A program made the position numbers and the translations under genes. From Rhizopus arrhizus (lineage: Eukaryota; Mucoromycota; Mucoromycetes; Mucorales; Rhizopodaceae): a stretch of 64,000 nucleotides of DNA. The notes below the pieces were generated by a model. That model was not told the origin of the DNA. It was given only the letters and a program-made list of their open reading frames with translations, and made no database searches. How positions within the stretch are numbered: position 1 is the stretch's first letter; each line of letters opens with the position of its first letter. Shown here piece by piece: positions 45,530 through 55,368 of this stretch. The stretch spans positions 868,001-932,000 of the forward strand of contig JAKZZE010000020.1 of assembly GCA_024220505.1 (NCBI GenBank), given 5' to 3'.

Positions 45530-47839
45530 ATGGTTCTTGCTACTAATCTTGGTTTTCCTTATGTCGGTTCTCAACGTGAGCTCAAGAAATCTGTCGAAGC
45601 TTACTGGTCTGGCAAGATCTCTGCCGAAGACCTCAAGGTAGCTTACTCAAAGATCCAAGAAGCACACTGGAAGTTGCAAAAGGAAAAGGGTTTGGACCAC
45701 ATTCCCTCTGGTGAATTCACTCTTTATGACCGTGTTTTGGATACTGCTCATCAATTCGGTGCTATTCCTCAACGCTACCAACACATCAAGGACCCCCTTC
45801 AACAATTCTTTGCTATGGGTCGTGGTCTTCAAAAGCCTGCCACCGAGACATCCGAAAAGATTGATGTTCCCGCTCAAGAAATGAAGAAGTGGTTTGATAC
45901 CAACTACCATTTTATCGTTCCCGAATTAGAACCCAATCAATCCTTCAAGTTGCAAAACCCTCGTGCTGTTGAACAATACAATGCTGCCAAGGCTATCGGT
46001 ATCGAGACTCGTCCTGTCTTAGTTGGTCCTGTCACCTTCCTTCACTTGGCTAAGGCTGCCAAGGGCTTTGAAGAATTTGATACTCTTACTCTCTTGCCTC
46101 AATTGTTGCCTCTTTATGTTGAACTCCTCAAGCAATTGGAAGCTGCTGGTGCTCAGTGGGTTCAAATCGATGAACCTGCCCTTATCCTTGACTTGCCCGC
46201 CAACGTCAAGGCCGCCTTTGAAGAGGCTTACAAGACCATCAAGTCTCAAACCAACATCAAGGTTCTCGTTGCTGCTTACTTTGGTCGTGTTGAAGACAAT
46301 GTTACTGGCCTCTTGCCTCACATTGATGCCATCCACCTTGACTTGGTCCGTGCTCCTCAAGAATTAGATGTTGTCTTGCCTCTCCTCAAGAACAACCAAA
46401 TCTTGTCTCTTGGTCTCGTCGATGGTCGTAACATCTGGATCAACAACTTGGCTCAATCCATTGAAACTGCTCAAAAGGCTGTTCAAGCTCTTGGTCAAGA
46501 CCGTGTCTTCATCGCTCCCTCTTGTTCTTTGGCTCACTCTCCTTTCTCCACCTCTTTCGAGAAGAAGATTGCTGCCGAAAACCCAGAGTTGTTCAGCTGG
46601 TTGTCTTTCTCTGTTGAAAAGACCCAAGAAATCGTGACCATCGCCAAGGCCCTTCGTGGTGGTGCTGACTCTGTCAAGGAAGCTTTGGACAAGAACGCTG
46701 CTGCTGTCGAATCTCGTCGTACCTCTCGTCAAACTGTCAATCCTGAAGTTCGTGACCGTGCCTCCAAGATTCCTGCTGAAGCCTGGAAGCGTCCCAATGC
46801 TTTCCCTGTTCGTCGTGAAGCTCAAGTCAAGAAGCTCAAGTTGCCTCTTTTCCCTACTACCACCATCGGTTCTTTCCCTCAAACCAAAGAAATCCGTGTC
46901 GCTCGTCAAAAGCACAACAAGGGCGAATTGTCTTCTGCCGAATATGATGCTTTCATCAAATCTGAAATGAAGAAGATGGTCGAATTCCAAGAAAAGGTCG
47001 GTTTGGACGTCTTTGTTCACGGTGAACCCGAACGTAACGATATGGTTGAACACTTTGGTCACCTTCTTCACGGTTATGGTTTCACTGAAAACGGTTGGGT
47101 TGTCTCTTACGGTTCTCGTTGTGTCAAGCCTCCTGTTATCTATGGTGATGTCTCTCGTCGTGGCCCTATGACTATTGCTGAAATCTCTTATGCTCAATCC
47201 TTAACCTCTAAGCCTATGAAGGGTATGTTGACTGGCCCTGTCACCATGATGAAGTGGTCCTTTGTTCGTGATGATCTTCCTTTGAATCAAATCTGTGCTC
47301 AAATCGGTTTGGCTCTTCGTGATGAAGTTGTTGACTTGGAATCTGCTGGTATTCCCTGTATTCAAGTTGATGAACCTGCTATCCGTGAAGGTTTGCCCAT
47401 CCGTCGTGCTGATTGGGAAGCTTATCTTGAATGGTCTGTCGGTTGTTTCCGTTTGTCTACCGCTGGTGTCCGTGATGAAACTCAAGTCCACACTCACATG
47501 TGTTACTCTGACTTCAACGACATCTTTCCTGCCATTGCTGCCTTGGATGCTGATGTGATCACTATTGAAAACAGTAAGTCTCAAGAGCGTCTTTTGGAAG
47601 TCTTCAAGACCCAAGGTTACCCTCAAGAAGTCGGTCCTGGTGTCTTTGATATTCACTCTCCTCGTGTGCCTGGCGTTGAGGAAATGAAGGAAAAGATCGA
47701 CGGTGTCATCAAGTACATTCCCAAGGAACGTGTTTGGGTCAACCCTGATTGTGGTTTGAAGACTCGTGGATGGAAGGAAACCGAAGCTGCCTTGACCAAC
47801 ATGGTTGAAGTCGCCAAAAAACTCCGTGCTTTATATTAA
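45530..47839 (+). CDS. MET6: Cobalamin-independent methionine synthase
   Basis: An intronless gene of 769 residues, the usual MetE/Met6 length. The N-terminal half starts VLATNLGFPYVGSQRELKK with the family duplicate barrel. The C-terminal catalytic half shows PTTTIGSFPQT, VHGEPERNDMVEHFG, FTENGWVVSYGSRCVKPP, KGMLTGPVTMMKWSF, and the zinc ligands in HTHMCYSDF, IENSKS and NPDCGLKTRG. It transfers the methyl group of 5-methyltetrahydrofolate (polyglutamate) to homocysteine in the cytosol. Codon use is strongly biased (CTC, GTC, AAG, CAA), unlike its neighbours, as expected for high expression. The large minus-strand open frames inside it are an effect of this bias. The start codon lies 22 bases after the T run. 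Confidence 0.98.
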   Translation: MVLATNLGFPYVGSQRELKKSVEAYWSGKISAEDLKVAYSKIQEAHWKLQKEKGLDHIPSGEFTLYDRVLDTAHQFGAIPQRYQHIKDPLQQFFAMGRGLQKPATETSEKIDVPAQEMKKWFDTNYHFIVPELEPNQSFKLQNPRAVEQYNAAKAIGIETRPVLVGPVTFLHLAKAAKGFEEFDTLTLLPQLLPLYVELLKQLEAAGAQWVQIDEPALILDLPANVKAAFEEAYKTIKSQTNIKVLVAAYFGRVEDNVTGLLPHIDAIHLDLVRAPQELDVVLPLLKNNQILSLGLVDGRNIWINNLAQSIETAQKAVQALGQDRVFIAPSCSLAHSPFSTSFEKKIAAENPELFSWLSFSVEKTQEIVTIAKALRGGADSVKEALDKNAAAVESRRTSRQTVNPEVRDRASKIPAEAWKRPNAFPVRREAQVKKLKLPLFPTTTIGSFPQTKEIRVARQKHNKGELSSAEYDAFIKSEMKKMVEFQEKVGLDVFVHGEPERNDMVEHFGHLLHGYGFTENGWVVSYGSRCVKPPVIYGDVSRRGPMTIAEISYAQSLTSKPMKGMLTGPVTMMKWSFVRDDLPLNQICAQIGLALRDEVVDLESAGIPCIQVDEPAIREGLPIRRADWEAYLEWSVGCFRLSTAGVRDETQVHTHMCYSDFNDIFPAIAALDADVITIENSKSQERLLEVFKTQGYPQEVGPGVFDIHSPRVPGVEEMKEKIDGVIKYIPKERVWVNPDCGLKTRGWKETEAALTNMVEVAKKLRALY

Positions 47840-48342
47840 ATTGTTTAAAAAAGTTCAACACTCACTAGATAATCAAATTCCCATTTACCTTGTATAAAGT
47901 TCAACACTGTAAAATAGTTATTCTAAATTTATATTTTTATAATTTGTCTCAAATAAAATTATTTACTATTTTTTTTTTATTGTTTATTTTGTAAGATGTA
48001 AATCTCTTGATGGCACCATGAGTAGAAGGAATTATTTTCCCTAGTACCTGTTAACCGTAAATGGTAGTTTTGTCTGAGCTTACTGTTGCTCCGGACAAAC
48101 TTGCAGACAAACATTCTTGCTTATTTTAATGTTACTTGACTTAATCACTATTTTCTTTTAATAAAGAGTAAACATCTCTTTTCATTGTTGCTATATAGTC
48201 CCCGTACATCTTGTCATCATTATCTATAAAACTACTTTTGTTTCATTTCATTCTCTGTATCAATTATATTTCCGAATTGATAAGCAACTGCAAGCCAATT
48301 TTTTTTTGTGTTCCCTTCCCCTTTTTTTTACACAAAAAATAA

Positions 48343-48374
<32 letters not shown>

Positions 48375-48459
48375 CTTCTATTCAATAGCCTATAGCATAC
48401 CCTTTTTCTTCTTTTTTCCATTATTTATTTATTTATTTGACAGATAAAAAAAAGTAATC
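47840..48459. other. Intergenic region
   Basis: No gene is supported. A T-tract (48342-48374) begins about 118 bases before the ERG5 start. Confidence 0.5.
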
Positions 48460-50225
48460 ATGTCAGCGTCGTCGTCAAGGTAACGAAAAAACAAATTGTA
48501 TTTCATCGGTTCTCTGAATCATCTTTATAGCTTATTTAATCCTCGTTCAATCGAGTCTGCAAAAAATGCAATCAATTCTTTTGTCAGATCAGCCTTGAAT
48601 ACACATCCTTCTACAACTGTGCTTGTTTGTTCTGCTTTGGTTGGATTATTCGCTTATGAACAATATGTTTATTTGAGAAAGAAAAGGTCTTTGCCTGGTC
48701 CTCTTTTAAAGATTCCTATCATTGGTGCTTTTATGGATTCTCTTTACCCAACATTTGAAGGTTATATGAGTAAATGGAGAAGTGGTGAATTATCTTGTGT
48801 GAGTGTATTTGATAGGTAAAGAAATAAAGCATGGAAGAATAAAAAGAAAACTTAAAAGAGTAAAATAGATTTGTGGTGATTGCTTCTACATGTGAATTAA
48901 GTCGAAAGATTTTGAACTCTCCTGTCTATGCCGAGCCTGCTGTAGTCAATTCTATGAGACATATCTTGTGTGCTGATAATTGGGTGTTTTTAAGTGGGAA
49001 GGCGCATGTTGATTATCGTAAAGGGTTAAATGTCCTCTTTACACGGAAAGCGCTTGGGTAATTATCTGTTCGCTTATATACAAAAGAGAGAGGCTTATTT
49101 TATTATACAGAATCTATATTCCTATTCAAGAAAAAGTTTATCAAAAACACTTTGATGAATGGCTTTCATTAGATGGAAGATCGGAGCAATATCAGTTACG
49201 TTTCCGTGAGATCAATATGGAGGCTTCTCTTCGTGTCTTCTTGGGTGAATACATGTCTGATGCAGTCGCAACACAAATTTCTCAAGAATACTTTAATATT
49301 ACTGCTGCTTTAGAACTTGTCAATTTCCCTATTCCTTTACCAGGTACCAAGGTCTATAAAGCCATTCAATCTCGCAAGTTCATTGTAAAACATTTTATTG
49401 AATGCATCAAGGACAGTCGTATTCGTATGGCTCAAGGTGGAGAAGTCAAGTCAATGATGGATGCTTGGATTAGTTCGATGAATGAATATGAAGTGGAATG
49501 TGAAAAGGCTGGAAAGCCTGCACCAAGAAAATTCGATGATCGTGAAGTAGCCTTGACCATCTTGACCTTCTTATTTGCTTCTCAAGATGCTACTTCATCT
49601 GCCTTAACTTGGGCCTTCCAACTCTTGGCTGACCATCCTGATGTGCTTGAAAAGGTTTATCAAGAACAATTGAGATTAAGAAAGGATAACCTTCAACAAG
49701 AATTGTCTTTGGAATTAATGGATGCATCTACTTACTTACGTCAAGTTGTCAAGGAAATCTTGCGTCTTCGTCCTCCTGTCTTGATGGTACCTTATCAAAC
49801 CGTTCGTGAATGGCCTATTACTCCCAACTACACAATCCCAAAGAAATGTAAGACAAAAAAGTTTCAAACATTTGTAAATACAATTTGAAGTAACTCATTT
49901 AAAAACAGCCATGGTTATCCCTACTACTTATCCTGCTCTTCATGATCCTGTTGCTTATCCTAATCCTGATGCTTTTGACCCTGAACGTTGGGGACCTGAA
50001 GGTATTGCTGAAAAGTATCCTAAAAATTTTATGGTCTTTGGTAATGGTCCTCACCATTGTTTGGGTAAGGAATACGCTATGATGCACTTGATGGCTGTTA
50101 TTTCTCAAGCGACCCTTCAAATGAAGTGGACACATACTCGTACAGAAAAAAGTGATGACATTTCTATCTTTGCTACTATATATCCTCAAGATGGTTGTAT
50201 CATGAGCTTTAAACCTAGAAACTAA
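48460..50225 (+). CDS. ERG5: Sterol C-22 desaturase, cytochrome P450 CYP61
   Basis: Five exons; the first is only 20 bases (48460-48479, MSASSSS). An N-terminal membrane anchor (TTVLVCSALVGLFAYEQYV) is followed by the proline hinge LPGPLLKIPIIG. P450 motifs are all present: the I-helix oxygen-binding region FLFASQDATSSALTWAF, ExxR in KEILRLRP, PERW in the meander, and the heme loop FGNGPHHCLGKEY, in which Cys binds iron. The phrase MVIPTTYPALHDPVAYPNPD is typical of CYP61/Erg5. It introduces the C-22 double bond of ergosterol in the ER. The last splice joins IPKK to the MVIPTTYP segment. A long T-tract lies in the promoter. Confidence 0.95.
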
Positions 50226-50311
50226 ACTAATATCCAATCCATTTACTTAATATTAAAGCTTGTCCCTTATATTATATGTTGTTTAGTTTCTTTTTTTTTT
50301 ATTCAAGATAA

Positions 50312-50510
50312 TTATTGCTTGTCTTGCTGCTTCTTTTCTAAAGATTCCTTTAAAGCTTTTAATTGTTCTATTTCCTATAACTTATTTAAGAAACACATTT
50401 CCTATTCATGATTACTAGTAAAATCATACCTTCTGACGAGCATATTGATTCTCGGAAGCTTTTCCTTTCAAGTCGAGGTTTTTTAAGTTGGCATCTCCAG
50501 AATTATTCAT
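50312..50510 (-). CDS. INH1: IF1-like ATP synthase inhibitor, 47 residues
   Basis: Two exons (81 and 63 bases, 55-base intron) encode MNNSGDANLKNLDLKGKASE, then NQYARQKEIEQLKALKESLE and KKQQDKQ. The central half matches the inhibitory helix of F1-ATPase inhibitor IF1: a K-A-x-E-x-x-x-x-RQ core followed by an E-x-EQL-x-x-LK-x-x-LEK helix, in line with yeast Inh1. The glycine-rich N-terminal segment and a mitochondrial presequence are not visible, so import is uncertain. IF1 stops ATP hydrolysis by the synthase when the membrane potential falls. The small size and lack of a presequence leave room for another small coiled-coil protein. Confidence 0.6.
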
Positions 50511-50687
50511 TTTGAGTAAAAAAAATAGGGAAGGTACTAGAATAAAAAATCATTGACAACATTTTGACGCATAGTTTTTTTCCGTTTCACTCCGAATACG
50601 TTGGCCAATCATATGAATTCTACATAAGAAAATTAAATATAAATTTCATGCTAGTAATGAATAACTTCTTCTTTATTTATATTTAAT

Positions 50688-51277
50688 ATGCCTCGTTCAT
50701 CAAGACAATCTCGTCCTTCAGCTTCTGGTCGTCGTGCACCTTCTACACATCAGCAAAGTCGCAGTGCTCATACACAAACAAGACAAGCTCCTCCTCCTCA
50801 ACAGCAACATTTACCAGCACAACATCAACAAGCTCCTTCCGCAGCACCTGTACAGCAGCAACGTCAACCTGGGCTATTTTCTCAAAGTAAGTTATAATGA
50901 ATAAACTAAAAAGAAAGGTATTTTACTTACTTTGTAAAATAGTGGCATCAACTGCGGCTGGTGTAGCATTAGGTTCTGCAGTGGGTCATACTATGGTAAG
51001 TGGTTATTAAGATTGATCTTTTATATAGAAACTAATATTTGTTTAGGCAAATGGTGTTTCATCAATGTTTGGTGGTAATAGTAATCATCAACCAGCTGAA
51101 GCAGAGCAGCAGCAACCACAACAGCAATATTACCAGCAACAAGATGTAAAGAATACATGTGAAGCAGATGCTAAAGCATTTACACAATGTCTTGAAGCAA
51201 CAAATAATGATATGTCTGCATGTAAATGGTATTTAGATGCACTTAAACAGTGTCAATCAATGGCATCCCAATATTAG
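50688..51277 (+). CDS. MIX17: MIX17/CHCHD10-like twin CX9C protein
   Basis: Three exons start MPRSSRQSRPSAS. The N-terminal part is Arg/Ser/Gln/Pro-rich and probably a mitochondrial presequence or disordered arm. A glycine/alanine hydrophobic helix (STAAGVALGSAVGHTM) follows, split from the rest by a second intron. The C-terminal CHCH domain has two CX9C pairs: CEADAKAFTQC and CKWYLDALKQC. This is the layout of yeast Mix17 and human CHCHD2/CHCHD10, intermembrane-space proteins folded by the Mia40 relay. The Gln-rich spacers (QPQQQYYQQQD) are longer than usual. Confidence 0.92.
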
Positions 51278-52399
51278 AAATAAACCTTTTTAAGCCGTCG
51301 CATCTTTTAATAATTAAAATAAAGTCTTTTAGTGTATCTGATTGAATGAAAACCCAAACTGTAAATTCTTCCTATTCTCTAATTATAATATTGTTACTAA
51401 ATAGTAATAAAGAGCTAGATGATTCGTATAAAAAATGCAGATACATTACAAAACTGATGCTAATTTATATCCTAAACAGCAGAAGTAATAGAGGAATTTT
51501 CTGGTTGGCAAGACGAATACTAGAACAGGTAGTCCAAGTTTAATCATTTATAATAATGAACGACATGTGGATAACAAAGGTAATGGCTCATTATAAAAAG
51601 TGATAAATACACTGGGCAACTCCATCTTGGTGGGGTGTAGTACTTTTATACATGCAAGTCAAGTTGTTAGAAAAAAAAAATTATATAATGAGCCTGATTA
51701 CACTTTGTTTCGAAATTATTGATATACTTTTGACAAAAAAATTCGCGCAAACAATACAAAAAATGGCACGAAATTAAAAATAAATTTAATGTAGAAGCAA
51801 GAAGAAAAATTGATGCAATAATGAGTACATGTAATAAAAGAAAAAATTAGTAGATAGAAAGTAGATACTATATCAATAACTCAAAGCCTACATTCAATGA
51901 TAAAAGGTATAACAACTGAATATTGAGCTTTCAAATTCAAGCATACCAAGTTGCATCTGAGGTAACAAAGCGATAACTGCGTTGAATAGTTACAGGGTTC
52001 TAGGTAAAATTTGTCGTTCTTCATTCTCCCCAGATCTTCATCCTTTTCTTCTAGTCGGGGCTCTTCTTTCAGTCCTAGCACCCTGAAATCTCTCTAGTAT
52101 CTTCTCACCATTTAAACGAAGGTTACGAACAATATGAAACATATTTATACATGCTGTCGTATTTACCTCATTAAATACTTATTATTCGTATGAGATTACT
52201 CAGATCTTATATAAGAAATAACAAGTACTGAATACATAATATTACTTATTACATATTCCTTAAAAGCTCATATACAATGTTTATATTGTTCAAGCTCAAT
52301 ACTAAAATTGACCTTGAACTCACTTCGGTCCCTGAATAATTTCATTTCCTATATAAAGGCGTAGTTTGATTAAATGGGTTCTCTCTCTCGTCTTGAAAT
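51278..52399. other. Intergenic region
   Basis: No gene is supported. Short open frames on the minus strand near 51881-52081 have no recognisable family and may belong to the same decayed mobile element as the next feature. Confidence 0.4.
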
Positions 52400-53100
52400 C
52401 TAATAAAGAGGTTACATAGAGACTCATTCACTAGTTTCCAAGTACTATTTCCTTTCTTTTTTCTCACTTTATTATCTGCAAATATCTCACATGCTGTCAA
52501 ATCCCGATTCCATAAACGTTCACAAAGTTCTTCAGTACCTGAGCTACTTTGCACGATCACTTTGCAATTTTGATTTGTTCATCTGAGACAAAAAAAAAAA
52601 TAAGTCAGGGAGCAATTTTAATACTTATTGATCAGGGTATTTGATTACTAAAGTAGACTATGCCAAATCACTTCAGAATTATTTTGTCTTTAGTGTGACG
52701 TGGATTTGATATCCTCTTGAAGGTTGTCAGACTACGATGCCCACAATAGGGGCAAAACTGACTTGTCCGAAACTCATCGATCAGATACCTTAAAAATCCC
52801 TGTTTCTTCAGTAGTCTTCTGAATTTGACGCCTCTCACAGGTTCTTGATATCGGGTGTTTGGATCAGAATAGTTACCCATAACAAAAACAGCGTCGTTTC
52901 CAAACTTGCTTTTCAATTTGGCGACCATATCCGCGCTAGTTTTCTGCCTTCTGGTGTACTTGGTCACTTTCAATTTTCGATGCAAGGGATGCATAGTCAA
53001 ATGATCGGTTGTAACTTCAGTATAAGGTTTTTATAACAACTCAGTAATCAATGCACGGTTTCTAAGGTATTCTTCAAAATTTCGTAGATTTAAAGATAGA
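52400..53100 (-). pseudogene. Broken Fanzor/TnpB-like (IS605 OrfB-type) nuclease gene fragment
   Basis: On the minus strand, from 53100 down, the frame NFEEYLRNRALITELL is followed at once by an in-frame TAA (near 53032) and then reads on through HPLHRKLKVTKYTRRQ, VFVMGNYSD and RGVKFRRLLKKQG to LIDEFRTSQFCPYCG. The latter is the LxxEFxTS-CxxC phrase at the zinc ribbon of TnpB/Fanzor proteins. Further down, ERLWNRDLTACEIF carries the third RuvC aspartate (WNRD) in a shifted frame. The first two RuvC acid motifs are not found. One stop and at least one frame break show that the gene is dead. The resemblance to Fanzor is by motif only. Confidence 0.6.
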
Positions 53101-53624
53101 GAATTTACAAGAGTACTATAATTTCATTGTAAACACTCTTGCTATTTTGTACCAGCATGAGTAATTGAAGAGCAACTACATTGTCACGGACAATACTCTC
53201 ATTCACCAGAATGCTAATATCAAAAAATATTGAGCAATGTGATTAAGGCTTTATTTACCTTCCAGTTTGCTCTTTTAAGTTCAAACCAATTGAACAATAT
53301 CGATTAGCATGAAAAAGCAAACTTAAAGGAGAAGGGTTTTTGTAGGAAGAGATATTATCATCTAGAATCGGGGATGCATGCAGCAAAAATACTTTTGAGC
53401 GACCTTTGAGGGCTTTGTAGATACTCAGTTGCTACATTTGAAGATTGTTTGAACTGTACATCGACGTTGTTCTCTCTCTTGAAATTTAAAAACTGATTTG
53501 ATTGTTTTTTTTTTTGAGCCTGGATTAGCTTTTATTCTTAAACAGCACAAATTCTTTTTCAGAAGACGCACTAATATTTTGTGAAAATAGTATATAAAAA
53601 ACCTAGCAAGATGAGTATATCATT

Positions 53625-55081
53625 TTATTGTTTTCTTTCTGTATCAAAAATAAGTTCAAATTGAACATAAGGTCGATAGTTGTTATCATTGACTGACTGT
53701 AATTCATGATCCAATATCTCTTCTTCTTGCTGTTGCTTAATTGCTTGTCCGTGTACACCTCCTAAACGACCATATTGAGCTACCATAATTTCATCTACTT
53801 TTTTCTCAAATTTAGGATTGGTCTAATAACATCTTAATTAGTCCTCCTTTTTATCTGGTCTGTATGTTATTTTTACCAAAATAGCTACTGAACAAAAATC
53901 AGGAGGTAAACCATAGCGAAGAACAGATTCAACAAAGACACGTAAAGCCTTTAAATGTAACCAAGAAGCAAAAATTTCCCCAAAGTTTGTCTTTGCTAAA
54001 CGCAATAATTCTGCTTGTTGTTCACGTTCCATCAATTCAGATTCTTCTAGTTCTCTTTGTTGAGTTTGTAAGGCGTCTTGATCGTATTGAAAATCACGAG
54101 GAATGAATCGTTCCTCTCTGGCTTTATGACAAAATTCATCAACAACACGTTGGAAAACAGTAACAGTGAATAAGCCAAATTCTTCGTCTTCAGTAATTTT
54201 GCTATTAAAATAAAGATATAAAAAACTATTTTAATTGTTTCTATTATCTTTACATGGAGGAACGAGGAACGACCATATCTGTCAAGGTTTCGTACTTGTT
54301 ATTCCACTGCTTATAAAGTGATTTAGGAACTGCGATAATTAATGTCGTCAAGAATTCAGAGTTCAATACACAGTGTTGTTTCTTGACGATACCATTCAGG
54401 CTACGAACCGATAGATTGCCACTAGTAATAATAACCGTCATTATTCATTGTTCCTCTCTTGTCTTATTCAAACCTACGTCTGTTTACGCTGTAATGTTTG
54501 AAGTGCGTTCTTTGTCTGGGTATATGCATTCAATTTGCTTTTCATGATATTGTCTACCGCAGTAACTTCCTATACAACAGTAAATCATCCGTTAATAATA
54601 ATAATAATAGCAATAACAAAACCTGGTTCAAATTAGCTGTTGTTTCTTGTAAAGATTTATCTGTACGATATTTCATTGTATTCCACTGAAAAGTAGAAAC
54701 AAATTGTTCCAAAGTTTCTATACTAAACTATCAATAAACTTAACAACCATACACGCGTACTTATCTATTTACTGTCATTAACTAATAAAAGCTCCTGCTG
54801 TTGTCCTTTTGTTAAGGAAGTTAAGATATCTGTCAACTTATTAACAGATTGTTCAAAGGCTGCGTCATATTTAACAAGGTCGTCGGATAAGAGTACAAGT
54901 GCATCCAAAGTACCAATCTACAAGAACGTTAAACTTACTTCAAGATAGTTAATATGCGTACCTTGAAGTCAGGAATGGTGTAATGATAAGTTTGTGCATA
55001 ATCTGCTAGTTTCCCTTTAATGTTTAAAAAAGTATTCTGTTTATCACCTAATGCAGGGACAGAAACAAACGTATACTTCAT
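53625..55081 (-). CDS. VMA5: V-type H+-ATPase subunit C
   Basis: About five minus-strand exons from MKYTFVSVPALGDKQNTFLN to a stop at 53625. Family signatures in order: KLADYAQTYHYTIPDFKIGTLD, LVLLSDDLVKYD near residue 50, the middle coil (TDKSLQETTANLNQ), and the C-terminal NFGEIFASWLHLKALRVFVE and VLRYGLPPDFCSVAILV that bind the V1-V0 interface. Subunit C links V1 to V0 and is lost on reversible disassembly. Location is the cytosolic face of the vacuole and Golgi membranes. Tail residues NDNNYRPYVQFELIF end the protein as in other fungal Vma5. Intron edges in the middle part are approximate. Confidence 0.93.
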
Positions 55082-55368
55082 AATGACTTGAAAAAAAAAA
55101 ACAAAAAAAAGAAAGAAAAATACGTTGTATATATGTGTGTTACTAAATAGCGGAAAATAAAAAACAAGGATAAAACTGTTTCATGTCTCTCGAAACAAAA
55201 AAAAAAAAAAAAAGAAAGCTAGCATATAAACTCACACATATTCAAGGTAAGCAGTTAAGGATGACGAAATACCATTAATGGTAATCTGTTTACTATTACA
55301 CAAATCTAAAGGCTTGTATATATCACATATTATTCAAGCACTTGTCCTTTTCTTTCTCTACTTAAATT

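Noticed and set aside
46364..47197. 277-residue minus-strand open frame inside MET6
   Set aside because: It is a mirror of the strong codon bias of MET6. It shows no family motif and no splice or leader signals.
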